Positions 17,182-26,068 of a DNA stretch of 29,950 nt are shown piece by piece. This stretch comes from Eubacterium sp. UBA4343. Its GTDB lineage: Bacteria > Bacillota > Clostridia > Lachnospirales > Lachnospiraceae. Positions within the stretch are counted from its first letter, which is position 1. Each line of letters opens with the position of its first letter. The stretch spans positions 1 through 29,950 of the forward strand of contig DGTF01000077.1 in assembly GCA_002394235.1 (NCBI GenBank). The letters run 5' to 3'. The notes below the pieces were generated by a model that saw nothing but the letters and a program-made list of their open reading frames with translations, did no database searches and had not been told where the DNA came from. The translations under genes were made by a program, and so were the position numbers.

Positions 17182-18189
17182 ATGTCTGAAGAAAATAATT
17201 TACTATTGGAGGTTGACAACCTCCATACAAGCTTTTTTACAGATGCCGGTGAGGTAAAGGCGGTAAATGGAGTCACATTTAATCTGGAGAAGGGCAAGAC
17301 CCTCGGAATCGTGGGAGAGTCGGGATCCGGAAAATCAGTAACCGCGTATTCAATCATGCAGATTCTCGCCGAGACCGGAAAGGTGGTGGAGGGGGAGATC
17401 CGCTACAAGGGCGAGGATATCACGAAGTGGGATGAGAAAAAGCTGTCGAAGTACCGCGGTGAGAAGGTGTCGATCATTTTTCAGGATCCGATGACTTCCC
17501 TGAATCCGGTGTTCACAATCGGTTATCAGCTGAAGGAGGCGATTCTTCTTCACACGAACAAGAATAAGGACGAGGCCTGGAAGCGGGCGGTTGAGATGCT
17601 GACACTCGTCGGAGTGAACGAGCCGGAGAGCCGGATGAAGCAGTATCCCTACGAGCTCTCCGGAGGCATGCGCCAGCGTGTCATGATTGCCATGGCGCTC
17701 TGCTGTGAGCCGGATATTCTGATCGCGGATGAGCCGACCACAGCGCTGGATGTGACGATTCAGGCGCAGATTCTGGAGCTGATGCAGGATCTGCAGAAGA
17801 AGATGGGTATGGCGATTATCATGGTTACGCATGACTTGGGCGTCATTGCGTCCATGTGTGATGAGATCATCGTTATGTACGGCGGACGTGTCTGCGAGCG
17901 CGGCACCGCGGATGCTATTTTTTATCATCCGGCGCATGAGTATACAAAGGGGTTGCTGCGTTCCATTCCGACGACCGAAAACATGAATGAACGGCTGGTT
18001 CCGATCGGAGGAACGCCGATCAACCTTCTCAACATGCCGAAGGGCTGTGCTTTCTGCCCGCGGTGTGAAAATGCCATGAAGATTTGTCTGGAAAAGGTTC
18101 CGGACGAGTACCAGGTAGGGCCTGAGCATCGGGCGAGTTGCTGGATGAATGTGATGGACCTGTATGAAAATGAGGAGGTAAAGGCATGA
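17182..18189 (+). CDS. oppD: Oligopeptide ABC transporter ATPase, OppD/DppD type
   Basis: ATPase of 335 residues. The reading frame is open further upstream, but ATG 17182 ([17 protein letters not shown]) matches the family start, and the upstream codons lie in the hairpin-rich spacer. An AAAGGA box is somewhat distant (11 bases). Walker A is GESGSGKS (45-52), the signature is LSGGMRQRV, and Walker B is [12 protein letters not shown]. The C-terminal Cys-rich oligopeptide-transporter extension ([14 protein letters not shown]) is present. It hydrolyses ATP on the cytosolic face together with OppF to drive import. Its stop overlaps the oppF start in an ATGA, which implies translational coupling. 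Confidence 0.93.
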   Translation: MSEENNLLLEVDNLHTSFFTDAGEVKAVNGVTFNLEKGKTLGIVGESGSGKSVTAYSIMQILAETGKVVEGEIRYKGEDITKWDEKKLSKYRGEKVSIIFQDPMTSLNPVFTIGYQLKEAILLHTNKNKDEAWKRAVEMLTLVGVNEPESRMKQYPYELSGGMRQRVMIAMALCCEPDILIADEPTTALDVTIQAQILELMQDLQKKMGMAIIMVTHDLGVIASMCDEIIVMYGGRVCERGTADAIFYHPAHEYTKGLLRSIPTTENMNERLVPIGGTPINLLNMPKGCAFCPRCENAMKICLEKVPDEYQVGPEHRASCWMNVMDLYENEEVKA

Positions 18190-19232
18190 GTGACAAGGAA
18201 AAAAAGCCGCTCCTTAAGGTAGAGCATCTGAAGCAGTATTTCCCGGTATCCCAGGGCTTTCATAAGATTCCGCTGAAGGCAGTAGATGATATCAGCTTTG
18301 AGATCATGCCGGGTGAGACCCTGGGGCTGGTAGGAGAATCCGGATGCGGCAAGACGACGGTCGGCCGCACGCTTCTGCGGCTGTATGAGCCGACGGCAGG
18401 ACGGATCACCTTCGAGGATCAGGTGCTCTTCGACAGCGGCGATGTGTACGATGAGGACGGAAATCCGGTTCTCGATTCAAACGGCAGGCCGAAGAAGGGA
18501 AAGCGTGTTGAGGTCAACATGCTTCCCTACCGGAAGAAGATGCAGATGGTATTCCAGGATCCGTATTCTTCGCTGGATCCTCGTATGACCGTTGAGGACA
18601 TCGTCGGAGAGCCGCTGGACACTCATCACCTGTACAAGAACAGACAGGAGCGGAGAGAGAAGATCTTAAAGCTCCTGGAGACCGTCGGACTGAATGCCGA
18701 GCATGCGATGCGCTACGCACATGAGTTTTCCGGCGGACAGAGACAGCGAATCGGCATTGCCCGTGCGCTGGCAGTGAATCCGTCCTTCATCGTCTGCGAT
18801 GAGGCGGTATCTGCTCTGGACGTATCGATTCAGGCGCAGGTTCTGAACATGTTTGAGGATCTGCAGGATCAGCTGGGCATCGCGTATCTCTTCATCGCGC
18901 ATGACCTTCTGGTTGTACAGCATATCTCCGACCGTATTGCGGTTATGTACCTGGGACACATGATGGAGATTGCGGACGCGGACGAGCTGATGAATCATCC
19001 GATTCATCCGTACACGCTGTCTCTGCTCTCCGCAATTCCGATTCCGGATCCGGAAACGGCCAGACACAGTCACCGGATCATTCTGGAGGGCGATGTGCCA
19101 AGTCCTCTTCATATGCCAACTGGCTGTCCGTTCCGTACGCGCTGCAAGTATGCAACGGAGAAGTGTACGCAGGAAAGACCGCCTCTGACAGACAGGGGAA
19201 ACGGACACAGGTGTGCGTGCTGGAACCGGTAA
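18186..19232 (+). CDS. oppF: Oligopeptide ABC transporter ATPase, OppF/DppF type
   Basis: Second ATPase, 348 residues, starting in the ATGA overlap with oppD. Walker A is GESGCGKT (50-57), the signature [15 protein letters not shown], and Walker [15 protein letters not shown]. The Q-loop region [15 protein letters not shown] is diagnostic of OppF. Between Walker A and the Q-loop there is a charged insert of about 25 residues ([14 protein letters not shown], then GRPKKGKR), which makes the protein slightly longer than many homologues. The C-terminus has the Cys-rich peptide-transporter tail ([15 protein letters not shown]). It forms the ATPase pair with OppD. Confidence 0.93.
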   Translation: MSDKEKKPLLKVEHLKQYFPVSQGFHKIPLKAVDDISFEIMPGETLGLVGESGCGKTTVGRTLLRLYEPTAGRITFEDQVLFDSGDVYDEDGNPVLDSNGRPKKGKRVEVNMLPYRKKMQMVFQDPYSSLDPRMTVEDIVGEPLDTHHLYKNRQERREKILKLLETVGLNAEHAMRYAHEFSGGQRQRIGIARALAVNPSFIVCDEAVSALDVSIQAQVLNMFEDLQDQLGIAYLFIAHDLLVVQHISDRIAVMYLGHMMEIADADELMNHPIHPYTLSLLSAIPIPDPETARHSHRIILEGDVPSPLHMPTGCPFRTRCKYATEKCTQERPPLTDRGNGHRCACWNR

Positions 19233-19310
19233 ATGATGCCGTATCAGCAAGAATATATGCGGAATCGGCAGGAGGGAGTAATTAACAGGCCGAATATTTC
19301 GTATTGATCT

Positions 19311-19348
19311 TTTACGGTCATATCTCCCGGAGGGGAGTCAGACATAAA
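19311..19348 (+). repeat. 38-nt hairpin element upstream of oppA, copy 1
   Basis: A TTTACGGTCA head, a CTCCC/GGGAG hairpin (around 19324-19337) and a GACATAAA tail. An almost identical element follows 62 bases downstream. It lies in the 220-base oppF-oppA spacer. Confidence 0.7.
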
Positions 19349-19372
19349 CCATTATATGCATATCAATGGCTT

Positions 19373-19410
19373 TTTACGGTCACATCTCCCGGAGGGGAGT
19401 TTGACATAAA
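19373..19410 (+). repeat. 38-nt hairpin element upstream of oppA, copy 2
   Basis: Same TTTACGGTCA head, CTCCC/GGGAG hairpin and GACATAAA tail as copy 1, with only three substitutions visible. In this copy the tail reads TTGACATAAA, which would be a perfect -35 box, but no good -10 follows at the right spacing. Confidence 0.7.
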
Positions 19411-19413
19411 TAT

Positions 19414-19431
19414 CTATCTGGCAACAGATAG
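19414..19431 (+). promoter_or_regulatory. GNRA-capped hairpin just before the oppA ribosome binding site
   Basis: CTATCTG (19414-19420) and CAGATAG (19425-19431) form a seven-bp stem closed by a GCAA tetraloop. It ends eight bases before the AGGAGG at 19440-19445. This position suits a 5' stabilising hairpin that protects the abundant binding-protein message. Confidence 0.55.
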
Positions 19432-19452
19432 CAGAAATCAGGAGGAAGAAAT

Positions 19453-21243
19453 ATGAAAAAGAAGTTAGTCGCATTAGTGCTGGCGTCTGCCATGGCAGTC
19501 GGCCTCGGCGCGTGTGGAAATGCCGATTCTCTCAAGGAGGGAGGCAACGCTGTTTCCGGTTCGAATGCAGCTGCAGCAACAAGCACAGGAAGTGAAGCGG
19601 CAGGCGGCAATGCCGGAGATAAGACTCCTTCCAGCGCAAAGCTGAATTCTGACGCAAGCACACTGTACATCAACCTCGCGTCTGAGCCGCAGCATCTGGA
19701 TCCTGCGCTGAACAACACCGTTGACGGTGCCTGCCTGGCAGTCAACTCCTTCGTAGGTCTGTACACCTATGACAAGGATGACAAGCTCACGCCGGCGATC
19801 GCGGACGGCGATCCGCAGATCTCCGATGACGGAACCCAGTGGACCATCAAGCTGAAGCAGACAAAGTGGTCCGATGGCACTGACCTGACGGCAAAGGATT
19901 TTGTATACAGCTGGAACCGTGCGGCAAATCCGGACACCGCGGCGGATTACGGATACCTCTTTGACGTTATCGCGAAAAATGATGACGGAACTCTGAAGGT
20001 AGAAGCTCCGGACGATTACACACTGACCATCACACTGAACAATCCGTGCGCATACTTCGACCAGCTTCTTGCGTTCCCGGTATTTGATCCGGTTCCGCAG
20101 GCATCCGTTGAAGCGGCAGACCCGAACGGCGACAATCCCGGCAACTGGGCTGCTGAGGCAGGCTTTGTATCCAACGGCGCTTACACCTGCACAGCATGGA
20201 ATCATGACGCATCCATGGAATATACAAAGAACCCGAACTTCTATGATGCGGACAACGTAACCATCGATAAGCTGAACTTCATGCTTTCCGCGGATGACAC
20301 CGCTACCTTTGCGGCATATAACAGCGGAGATCTTGATTTCATCGATAATATTTCCACCGACGAGGTTCCGAATGTAAAGGACTTCTCTGATTTCTATATC
20401 GCGGATATGCTTGGAACTGTATACACCGGTTTCAATGTCAATGCATCTCTCTTTGACGGAATGACCGAGCAGCAGGCAAGTGATTTTCGTAAGGCATGCT
20501 CTCTGGTTATCGACAGACAGTATCTTGCAGATACCGTAGGTCAGACCGGTCAGGAGCCGGCAGGTTCCTATGTTCCGTCCGCGATGTCCGACGGAAACGG
20601 CAGCACCTGGTCTCAGACGTATTATGATGCGGCTACTACAGGAGCGGATAACCTTGAGGAGGCTGTAAAGCTTCTGGAGAGCGCGACTGGTTACACATTT
20701 ACCGACAACGGCGACGGAACCTATACACCGTCCACACCGATTTCCATCGAGTATCTGACGAACTCCGGTTCTTCTAATGAGAAGGCCGCTCAGCTGATTC
20801 AGGATGACCTGAGCAAGCTTGGAATCGAAGTGAACATCAAGACCGAGGACTGGAAGGTATTCATCTCCGACCGTCAGAACGGAAATTACACGATGTGCCG
20901 TGGCGGATGGGTTGCAGACTATGATGATCCTTCCAACATGCTTGAAGTATTCCAGACCAGCAGCGGAAACAACGATATGCAGTTCGGCAAGAACCCGACT
21001 TCCGCGGCACCGCAGAACTGGGCGGACTATGACAAGCTTCTTGAGGAAGCACGCACAGAGGTAGACAACGCAAAACGTACCGATGACCTTGTAAAGGCCG
21101 AGAAGATGCTGATGGATACCAACGCGGTAATCCCGCTCTACTTCTACAACGATATCTACATGATGAAGTCCAACGTTTCCGGCGTATACATGACCAAGAC
21201 CGGCAACAAGTACTTCATGTACGCAACAAAGACTGCGCAGTAA
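19453..21243 (+). CDS. oppA: Peptide-binding lipoprotein of the Opp transporter (family 5 SBP)
   Basis: Extracellular lipoprotein of 596 residues that captures peptides for the OppBCDF importer. ATG 19453 follows a strong AGGAGG. The signal peptide KKKLVALVLASAMAVGLGAC ends in a lipobox with Cys21 as the lipidation site, followed by a Ser/Gly/Ala-rich tether (about 25-65). The mature start LYINLASEPQHLDPALNN and the later WSDGTDLTAKDFVYSWNRA are hallmarks of solute-binding protein family 5, as is RKACSLVIDRQYLAD. Length is at the long end of the family. It is last in the operon, behind a spacer with two repeated hairpins, which may raise its level relative to the membrane parts. The C-terminus ends in a short Lys/Thr-rich strand. 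Confidence 0.93.
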   Translation: MKKKLVALVLASAMAVGLGACGNADSLKEGGNAVSGSNAAAATSTGSEAAGGNAGDKTPSSAKLNSDASTLYINLASEPQHLDPALNNTVDGACLAVNSFVGLYTYDKDDKLTPAIADGDPQISDDGTQWTIKLKQTKWSDGTDLTAKDFVYSWNRAANPDTAADYGYLFDVIAKNDDGTLKVEAPDDYTLTITLNNPCAYFDQLLAFPVFDPVPQASVEAADPNGDNPGNWAAEAGFVSNGAYTCTAWNHDASMEYTKNPNFYDADNVTIDKLNFMLSADDTATFAAYNSGDLDFIDNISTDEVPNVKDFSDFYIADMLGTVYTGFNVNASLFDGMTEQQASDFRKACSLVIDRQYLADTVGQTGQEPAGSYVPSAMSDGNGSTWSQTYYDAATTGADNLEEAVKLLESATGYTFTDNGDGTYTPSTPISIEYLTNSGSSNEKAAQLIQDDLSKLGIEVNIKTEDWKVFISDRQNGNYTMCRGGWVADYDDPSNMLEVFQTSSGNNDMQFGKNPTSAAPQNWADYDKLLEEARTEVDNAKRTDDLVKAEKMLMDTNAVIPLYFYNDIYMMKSNVSGVYMTKTGNKYFMYATKTAQ

Positions 21244-21294
21244 CAGCTTCTGTTCGCAGTGTGAATGAAATGAATCACATATGCTGATTGTGGA

Positions 21295-21333
21295 CGAGAC
21301 CGTCCGGGAAATTCCCGGGCGGTCTCGTTTTGA
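21295..21333 (+). terminator. Rho-independent terminator of the opp operon
   Basis: A 16-bp stem (21295-21310 with 21312-21327, one G-U pair) rich in G and C, followed by TTTTGATTT. It lies 50 bases after the oppA stop. Confidence 0.88.
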
Positions 21334-21396
21334 TTTACGCGAACAGTGAGCCGCAGCCGAATGCGAAGCATTCGTGTGCGGCGAGCGTCGCGATAG

Positions 21397-21433
21397 CGAG
21401 ATAAAACTCGCGCAGCGTGTTTTATCTCGTTTT
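21397..21433 (+). terminator. Second terminator-like hairpin downstream of opp
   Basis: CGAGATAAAAC (21397-21407) and GTTTTATCTCG (21419-21429) pair perfectly around an 11-base loop, followed by TTTT. It could act as a back-up terminator, or belong to an untranslated RNA between the operons. Confidence 0.5.
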
Positions 21434-21734
21434 CGGCGAGTCTGCCATACGGTCCGCGCACACGTCTCACATGCTCTGATGGTTGTCAGATATGTTGCAC
21501 ACGCTGCAATTCGTGAAACTGTCACCGGCAGGTATTGCAGCATCGAGAACTTACCCGTGTGATGTAGATGCGATGTTTTGCGAAAATGCGGCCAGCCGGA
21601 ACTGCCGAAGTAAGATCTCCCTTGTGTAATGCAAATGCAATGAATACACTTGTTCTTCGAGAGTTAAGTTTGGCTAATTTTACAATACAAAATTCTGAAA
21701 TAGAGGTTTAAAACCATCATAAGATACAAAATAA

Positions 21735-21769
21735 TTGAAATATTTACATACATATTGTTTATATTTCAA
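21735..21769. promoter_or_regulatory. Dyad operator candidate upstream of the hydrogenase promoter
   Basis: TTGAAATATTTAC (21735-21747) and GTTTATATTTCAA (21757-21769) match as inverted repeats at 11 of 13 positions, with the outer nine bases perfect, around a nine-base spacer. The right half overlaps the expected -35 position of the TATAAT at 21781. It does not fit the Rex consensus well, so the regulator is unknown. Confidence 0.5.
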
Positions 21770-21786
21770 CTTACTTGCGATATAAT
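21758..21786 (+). promoter_or_regulatory. Promoter of the hydrogenase operon
   Basis: A perfect TATAAT (21781-21786) is preceded at 17 bases by the weak -35 TTTATA (21758-21763). A poor -35 box beside a dyad suggests an activated or repressed promoter. The start site would be near 21793, giving a leader of about 50 bases. Confidence 0.5.
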
Positions 21787-21842
21787 CGAAGCATGGCCAA
21801 AAACAGTGACCCATAAGGGCCGCATGGATAAGGAGGGATGGT

Positions 21843-22325
21843 ATGCTGGAAGAATGCTACTACAAAAAGGCGGATGAAATTATTGCCGGCTATGGAAAAA
21901 AGCCATCGTCGCTGATTCCGATTATGCAGGATATTCAGGCGGAATATCGATACCTGCCGGGCGAGCTGCTGACCTACGTGGCGAAGCAGATCGGTATCAG
22001 TGAGTCCAAGGCTTACAGTGTGGCTACATTCTACGAGAACTTTTCGTTCGAGGAGAAGGGAAAGTATGTGATCAAGGTCTGTGACGGCACGGCCTGTCAT
22101 GTCAGAAAATCCGCACCGATTCTGGAGGCGTTCCAGAAGGAGCTCGGGCTGAGCGCGAAGAAACACACGACGGACGACATGCTTTTTACCGTTGAAACGG
22201 TTTCGTGCCTCGGAGCATGCGGACTTGCTCCGACGGTCATGGTTAACGAGGAGGTTCATCCGAAGATGACGCCGGAATCGGCGCTGGAGCTGATTCATGA
22301 ACTGCGAGGTGACCGGAATGATTAG
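21843..22325 (+). CDS. hydC: NuoE-like [2Fe-2S] subunit of trimeric [FeFe] hydrogenase
   Basis: Small electron-transfer subunit of 160 residues, called HydC or HndA in different systems. ATG 21843 follows AGGAGGG (21831-21837). An N-terminal helical region (about 1-75, with YRYLPGELLTYVAKQIGIS) leads to a thioredoxin-like fold carrying one [2Fe-2S] cluster on Cys80, Cys85, Cys122 and Cys126 (CDGTAC and CLGAC). This is the classical NuoE pattern. It is the first gene of the operon and its last eight bases overlap the start of the NuoF-like gene, so the two are likely translationally coupled and made in equal amounts. The complex is expected to be cytosolic. Confidence 0.92.
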   Translation: MLEECYYKKADEIIAGYGKKPSSLIPIMQDIQAEYRYLPGELLTYVAKQIGISESKAYSVATFYENFSFEEKGKYVIKVCDGTACHVRKSAPILEAFQKELGLSAKKHTTDDMLFTVETVSCLGACGLAPTVMVNEEVHPKMTPESALELIHELRGDRND

Positions 22326-24198
22326 AACGAGAGAGGATCTGAAGAAGAGAACAGAGCTTGCCAATGAAGTAATGGCTTCCTATGACTGCCGTATACTCGT
22401 CTGTTCCGGTACTGGCTGTATCGCGTCCGGTTCTGAGAAGGTATATGAAGAATTCATGCGTATCGTCGGGGATACGCCGGGCGTGACCCTGGAGTTCGGA
22501 TCCCATGGTCCGGAGGCACATCTGGGAGTCCGGAAGACCGGCTGCCAGGGCGTCTGTGAGCTCGGACCGCTTGTGAGAATTCAGAAGGGCGATAAGGTTG
22601 TGCAGTATACGAAGGTACAGCCGTCCGACTGTCAGGAGATTTTCAACCGCACCGTTATGGGCGATGATGTCATTGAGAGCCTTTTGTACAAGCAGAAGGG
22701 CGTGACATATACTTCGCCGGATGAGATTCCTTTTATTGCGAAGCAGACCCGGATTGTTCTGGAAAACTGCGGAAAGTACGATTCGGAGTCGCTGGATGAG
22801 TATCTGGCGTCCGGAGGATTTCAGGCATTCCAGAAGGCACTCTTTGAGATGAAGCCGGAGGAAATCGTCGATGAGGTCGACCGGTCCGGACTCAGAGGAA
22901 GAGGCGGCGGTGGATTCCCCACCGGCAGAAAATGGAAGCAGGTGGCGCGTCAGAAGGAGAAGGAGCGCTATGTCGTCTGCAACGGCGACGAGGGAGACCC
23001 GGGAGCGTTCATGGACGGCTCCGTCATGGAGGGAGATCCCTACAAGCTGATCGAGGGCATGATGATCGCCGGATATGCGGTGAGCAGCGAAAACGGATAC
23101 ATCTATGTGCGTGCGGAGTACCCGATGTCTGTGGCAAGACTGCGCCACGCGATCGCGGAGCTGGAGGACAAGGGACTGCTCGGTGATCATATACTGGGAA
23201 CCGATTTCAACTTCCATATGCATATCAACCGCGGTGCCGGCGCGTTTGTCTGCGGAGAGGGCTCTGCGCTGACCGCATCAATCGAAGGAAACCGGGGCAT
23301 GCCGAGAGTCAAGCCGCCGAGAACGGTTGAGAAGGGTCTGTGGGCGAAACCGACTGTTCTGAACAATGTCGAGACCTATGCGAACGTACCGAAAATCGTG
23401 CTTCAGGGCGCAGACTGGTACCGCAGCATCGGAACCGAGAGTTCACCCGGCACGAAGACCTTCTCTCTGACCGGCTCCATTCAGAATACCGGTCTGATCG
23501 AGGTCCCGATGGGAACAACGCTCCGCGAGATCATTTTTGACATTGGGGGCGGAATGAAGGACGGCGGAACCTTTAAGGCGGTTCAGATCGGCGGCCCCTC
23601 CGGCGGATGCCTGACGAAGGACCATCTGGATGTGCCGCTTGATTTTGAGACGGTGAAGAAATACGGAGCGATCGTCGGATCCGGCGGTCTGGTTGTCATG
23701 GATGACAGCACATGTATGGTGGAGGTTGCCCGATTCTTCATGAGCTTCACGCAGAGAGAGTCCTGCGGAAAGTGCGTTCCATGTCGTGAGGGCACAAAGC
23801 GCATGCTGGAAATACTGGAGAAGATTGTCGGCGGCAAGGGCGAGCTGGAGGACCTGGACCGCCTGGAGGAACTGGCGACAATGGTGAAGAACATGTCTCT
23901 GTGCGGACTTGGCAAGAGTGCGCCGCTGCCTGTTCTGAGTACCCTGAATACCTTCCGGGATGAATATATCGAGCATATCGTGGACAAAAAATGTCGTGCC
24001 AAGGTCTGCACCGCGCTGCGCCGGTTTGTGATCAATCCGGAATTCTGCCGCGGCTGCGGAAAGTGCGCGAAGAACTGTCCGGTCGGTGCGATCACAGGTG
24101 TCCGCAAGGAGTGCTATCACATTGATAATGATCTCTGTATCAAGTGCTCGACCTGCAAGGACAACTGTGCGTTCGACGCGATTTATATTGAGGCATAG
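22318..24198 (+). CDS. hydB: NuoF-like NAD(H)/FMN subunit of trimeric [FeFe] hydrogenase
   Basis: Flavin subunit of 626 residues (HydB/HndC). ATG 22318 is preferred to an upstream in-frame ATG (22297) because GAGGTGA lies just before it and it overlaps the hydC stop by eight bases. Order of parts: a thioredoxin-like [2Fe-2S] domain (Cys29, Cys34, Cys76, Cys80); the NuoF core with the FMN/NAD loop GRGGGGFPTGRKW and CNGDEGDPGAFMDGS; a [4Fe-4S] site ESCGKCVPCREGT (Cys483, 486, 489) with a later Cys near SLCGLG; and two C-terminal ferredoxin-type [4Fe-4S] motifs (CRGCGKCAKNC and CIKCSTCKDNC). It should exchange electrons between NAD(H) and the iron-sulfur chain. The architecture matches electron-bifurcating hydrogenases, in which NADH and reduced ferredoxin are oxidised together to make H2. 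Bifurcation itself is inferred. Confidence 0.93.
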   Translation: MIRTREDLKKRTELANEVMASYDCRILVCSGTGCIASGSEKVYEEFMRIVGDTPGVTLEFGSHGPEAHLGVRKTGCQGVCELGPLVRIQKGDKVVQYTKVQPSDCQEIFNRTVMGDDVIESLLYKQKGVTYTSPDEIPFIAKQTRIVLENCGKYDSESLDEYLASGGFQAFQKALFEMKPEEIVDEVDRSGLRGRGGGGFPTGRKWKQVARQKEKERYVVCNGDEGDPGAFMDGSVMEGDPYKLIEGMMIAGYAVSSENGYIYVRAEYPMSVARLRHAIAELEDKGLLGDHILGTDFNFHMHINRGAGAFVCGEGSALTASIEGNRGMPRVKPPRTVEKGLWAKPTVLNNVETYANVPKIVLQGADWYRSIGTESSPGTKTFSLTGSIQNTGLIEVPMGTTLREIIFDIGGGMKDGGTFKAVQIGGPSGGCLTKDHLDVPLDFETVKKYGAIVGSGGLVVMDDSTCMVEVARFFMSFTQRESCGKCVPCREGTKRMLEILEKIVGGKGELEDLDRLEELATMVKNMSLCGLGKSAPLPVLSTLNTFRDEYIEHIVDKKCRAKVCTALRRFVINPEFCRGCGKCAKNCPVGAITGVRKECYHIDNDLCIKCSTCKDNCAFDAIYIEA

Positions 24199-24208
24199 GA
24201 GGGATGAG

Positions 24209-25909
24209 ATGGGAGTTATAACGATTGACGGCAGAAAAGTCGAATTTACCGACGAGAAAAATCTTCTTACAATCATCAGAAAAGCGGGCATCGATATCCC
24301 CACCCTCTGCTATCACTCGGAGCTGTCTACGTTTGGCGCGTGCAGACTGTGCATGGTTGAGGATGATCGGGGAAGAATGTTTGCTTCCTGTTCCGAGGAG
24401 CCCCGGGACGGAATGGTGATCCGCACCAATACGGAAAGGCTTCGCAAGTACCGCAAGCTGATCATTGAGCTTCTGCTGGCGGCGCACTGCAGAGACTGTC
24501 TGACCTGTGAAAAAAGCGGAGACTGCAATCTTCAGACGCTGGCAAAGCGTTTCGGTATCATGCATGTGCGCTTCCAGAACTACAAGGAGCAGATGCCGCT
24601 GGATTTCAGCTCCCCGTCGATTGTACGGGATCCGAACAAATGCATCCTCTGCGGGAACTGCGTCCGAGTATGCAGTGAGCTGCAGGGAATCGAGGCGATC
24701 AATTTTGCGAACCGCGGCGCGGAAGCCATGGTTATGCCTGCATTTGACAAGCCGATCGGAGAGACCGACTGCGTAAACTGCGGACAGTGCCGTGTATTCT
24801 GTCCGACAGGCGCGATCAGCATCCACCACAACCGGACAGAGGTGTGGAATCTCCTTGGAGATCCGGATGTGCGCGTCATCGCTCAGGTCGCTCCGGCTGT
24901 TCGTGTTGCGGTGGGAGCTGCCTTTGGCCTTCCGAAGGGCAAGAGTGTGATGGGCAAGATTGCGAACGTACTTCGCCGCATCGGCTTTGACGAGGTGTAT
25001 GATACCACGTTCGGCGCGGATCTGACCATTATGGAGGAGGCTTCGGAGTTTGTGGGCCGCGTGGAAAACGGGGGAGCGCTTCCGCTTCTGACGAGCTGCT
25101 GTCCGGCGTGGGTAAAGTTTGTGGGCGATCAGTACCCCGATCTTATACCGAACGTTTCGACATGCCGTTCACCGCAGGGAATGCTCTCCGCGGTTACAAA
25201 GGAGTATTATCGTGATCCGGCGAACAATTCGGATGGCAGAAGAACGGTCATGGTGTCCATCATGCCGTGTACGGCGAAGAAGATGGAGGCGAAGAGACCG
25301 AACAGCTTCACAGACGGAGAGCAGGATACGGACTATGTTCTGACAACGACCGAACTGATCGATATGATCCGTACATCGGGAATTGATTTCGCGGATCTGG
25401 AGCCGGAGGCTTCCGATGTTCCATTCGGTCTTGGATCCGGCGGCGGTGTTATCTTCGGTGTATCCGGCGGTGTGACCGAGGCGGTTCTGCGGAGGATTAC
25501 AGAAGGACATGACCAGGAGACGCTGGATCGGATCGCAGCCTGCGGCGTGCGTGAAGATGAGTTCATCCGCGAGTTTGCTGTTCCCTATAAGGACAGAGAA
25601 CTGAAGATCTGCGTGGTATCCGGACTGGCGGATGCCGGAAAGGTGATGGATCAGGTGAAAAGCGGTGAGAAGCATTTCGATCTCATCGAGGTGATGGCCT
25701 GCCGCCGCGGATGTATCATGGGCGGAGGACAGCCTCGTCTTGCCGGCGACCGCACGAAGGCTGCCAGAAGAGACGGCATCTATAAGGCTGACCACAGCTC
25801 GGTGATCCGCAAGTGCAACGAGAACCCGACGATATTGTCACTCTATGACGGAATGCTCAAGGGGAAGGAGCACAGACTGCTTCATAACGAGAAATTCTGT
25901 GCGGAATGA
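24209..25909 (+). CDS. hydA: [FeFe] hydrogenase catalytic subunit, group A3 type
   Basis: Catalytic subunit of 566 residues (HydA/HndD) that makes or oxidises H2. ATG 24209 follows AGGAGGG; the frame stays open upstream but only through the end of hydB. Parts: plant-type [2Fe-2S] (Cys34, 45, 48, 61); His-Cys [4Fe-4S] site (His93, Cys97, 100, 106); two [4Fe-4S] motifs (Cys145, 148, 151, 155 and Cys188, 191, 194, 198); and the H-cluster domain with all three signatures intact, L1 TSCCPAW (295-301, proton-relay Cys298), L2 MPCTAKKME (352-360), L3 EVMACRRGCIMGGGQP (494-509). Length is close to other NAD-linked members. With HydB and HydC it forms the soluble trimer. The maturases HydEFG are not in the window, so they must be elsewhere. 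Confidence 0.95.
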   Translation: MGVITIDGRKVEFTDEKNLLTIIRKAGIDIPTLCYHSELSTFGACRLCMVEDDRGRMFASCSEEPRDGMVIRTNTERLRKYRKLIIELLLAAHCRDCLTCEKSGDCNLQTLAKRFGIMHVRFQNYKEQMPLDFSSPSIVRDPNKCILCGNCVRVCSELQGIEAINFANRGAEAMVMPAFDKPIGETDCVNCGQCRVFCPTGAISIHHNRTEVWNLLGDPDVRVIAQVAPAVRVAVGAAFGLPKGKSVMGKIANVLRRIGFDEVYDTTFGADLTIMEEASEFVGRVENGGALPLLTSCCPAWVKFVGDQYPDLIPNVSTCRSPQGMLSAVTKEYYRDPANNSDGRRTVMVSIMPCTAKKMEAKRPNSFTDGEQDTDYVLTTTELIDMIRTSGIDFADLEPEASDVPFGLGSGGGVIFGVSGGVTEAVLRRITEGHDQETLDRIAACGVREDEFIREFAVPYKDRELKICVVSGLADAGKVMDQVKSGEKHFDLIEVMACRRGCIMGGGQPRLAGDRTKAARRDGIYKADHSSVIRKCNENPTILSLYDGMLKGKEHRLLHNEKFCAE

Positions 25910-25934
25910 ATCAAGAAAATAAAAGGATAAGCGG

Positions 25935-25975
25935 AAAGCCCTGTCACGATTGACAGGGCTTTCTGTGTGTGTATA
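25935..25975 (+). terminator. Rho-independent terminator of the hydrogenase operon
   Basis: AAAGCCCTGTCA (25935-25946) and TGACAGGGCTTT (25951-25962) form a perfect 12-bp stem with a CGAT loop, followed by a T-rich stretch. It lies 25 bases after the hydA stop and about 100 bases from the convergent AraC-type gene. Confidence 0.85.
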
Positions 25976-26068
25976 TCTTTTGTGAGCCGGAGCGGTCCGG
26001 ACACCGGCATAGGCGGCAGAGCGGGACAGAGATGTTTGCGTATTACTTTGCGTGCCGGTTCGGTCTGG

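Larger units (their letters stand above)
21334..21842. other. Intergenic region between opp and hydrogenase operons
   Basis: No protein gene is supported. The first half is GC-rich and hairpin-rich: CGAATGC/GCATTCG (21358-21374), then an 11-bp perfect stem (21397-21407 with 21419-21429) followed by TTTT, a possible second terminator. The second half, from about 21650, turns AT-rich and carries the dyad and promoter of the hydrogenase operon. Confidence 0.7.

Noticed and set aside
19474..21543. 689-codon open frame on the minus strand opposite oppA
   Set aside because: The + strand frame has a lipobox, family motifs and a strong ribosome binding site. The opposite frame shows no recognisable domain and crosses the operon terminator.
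21735..21769. Rex operator
   Set aside because: The inverted repeat lacks the TTGTTAA-N4-TTAACAA arrangement, so it is recorded only as an unassigned dyad.
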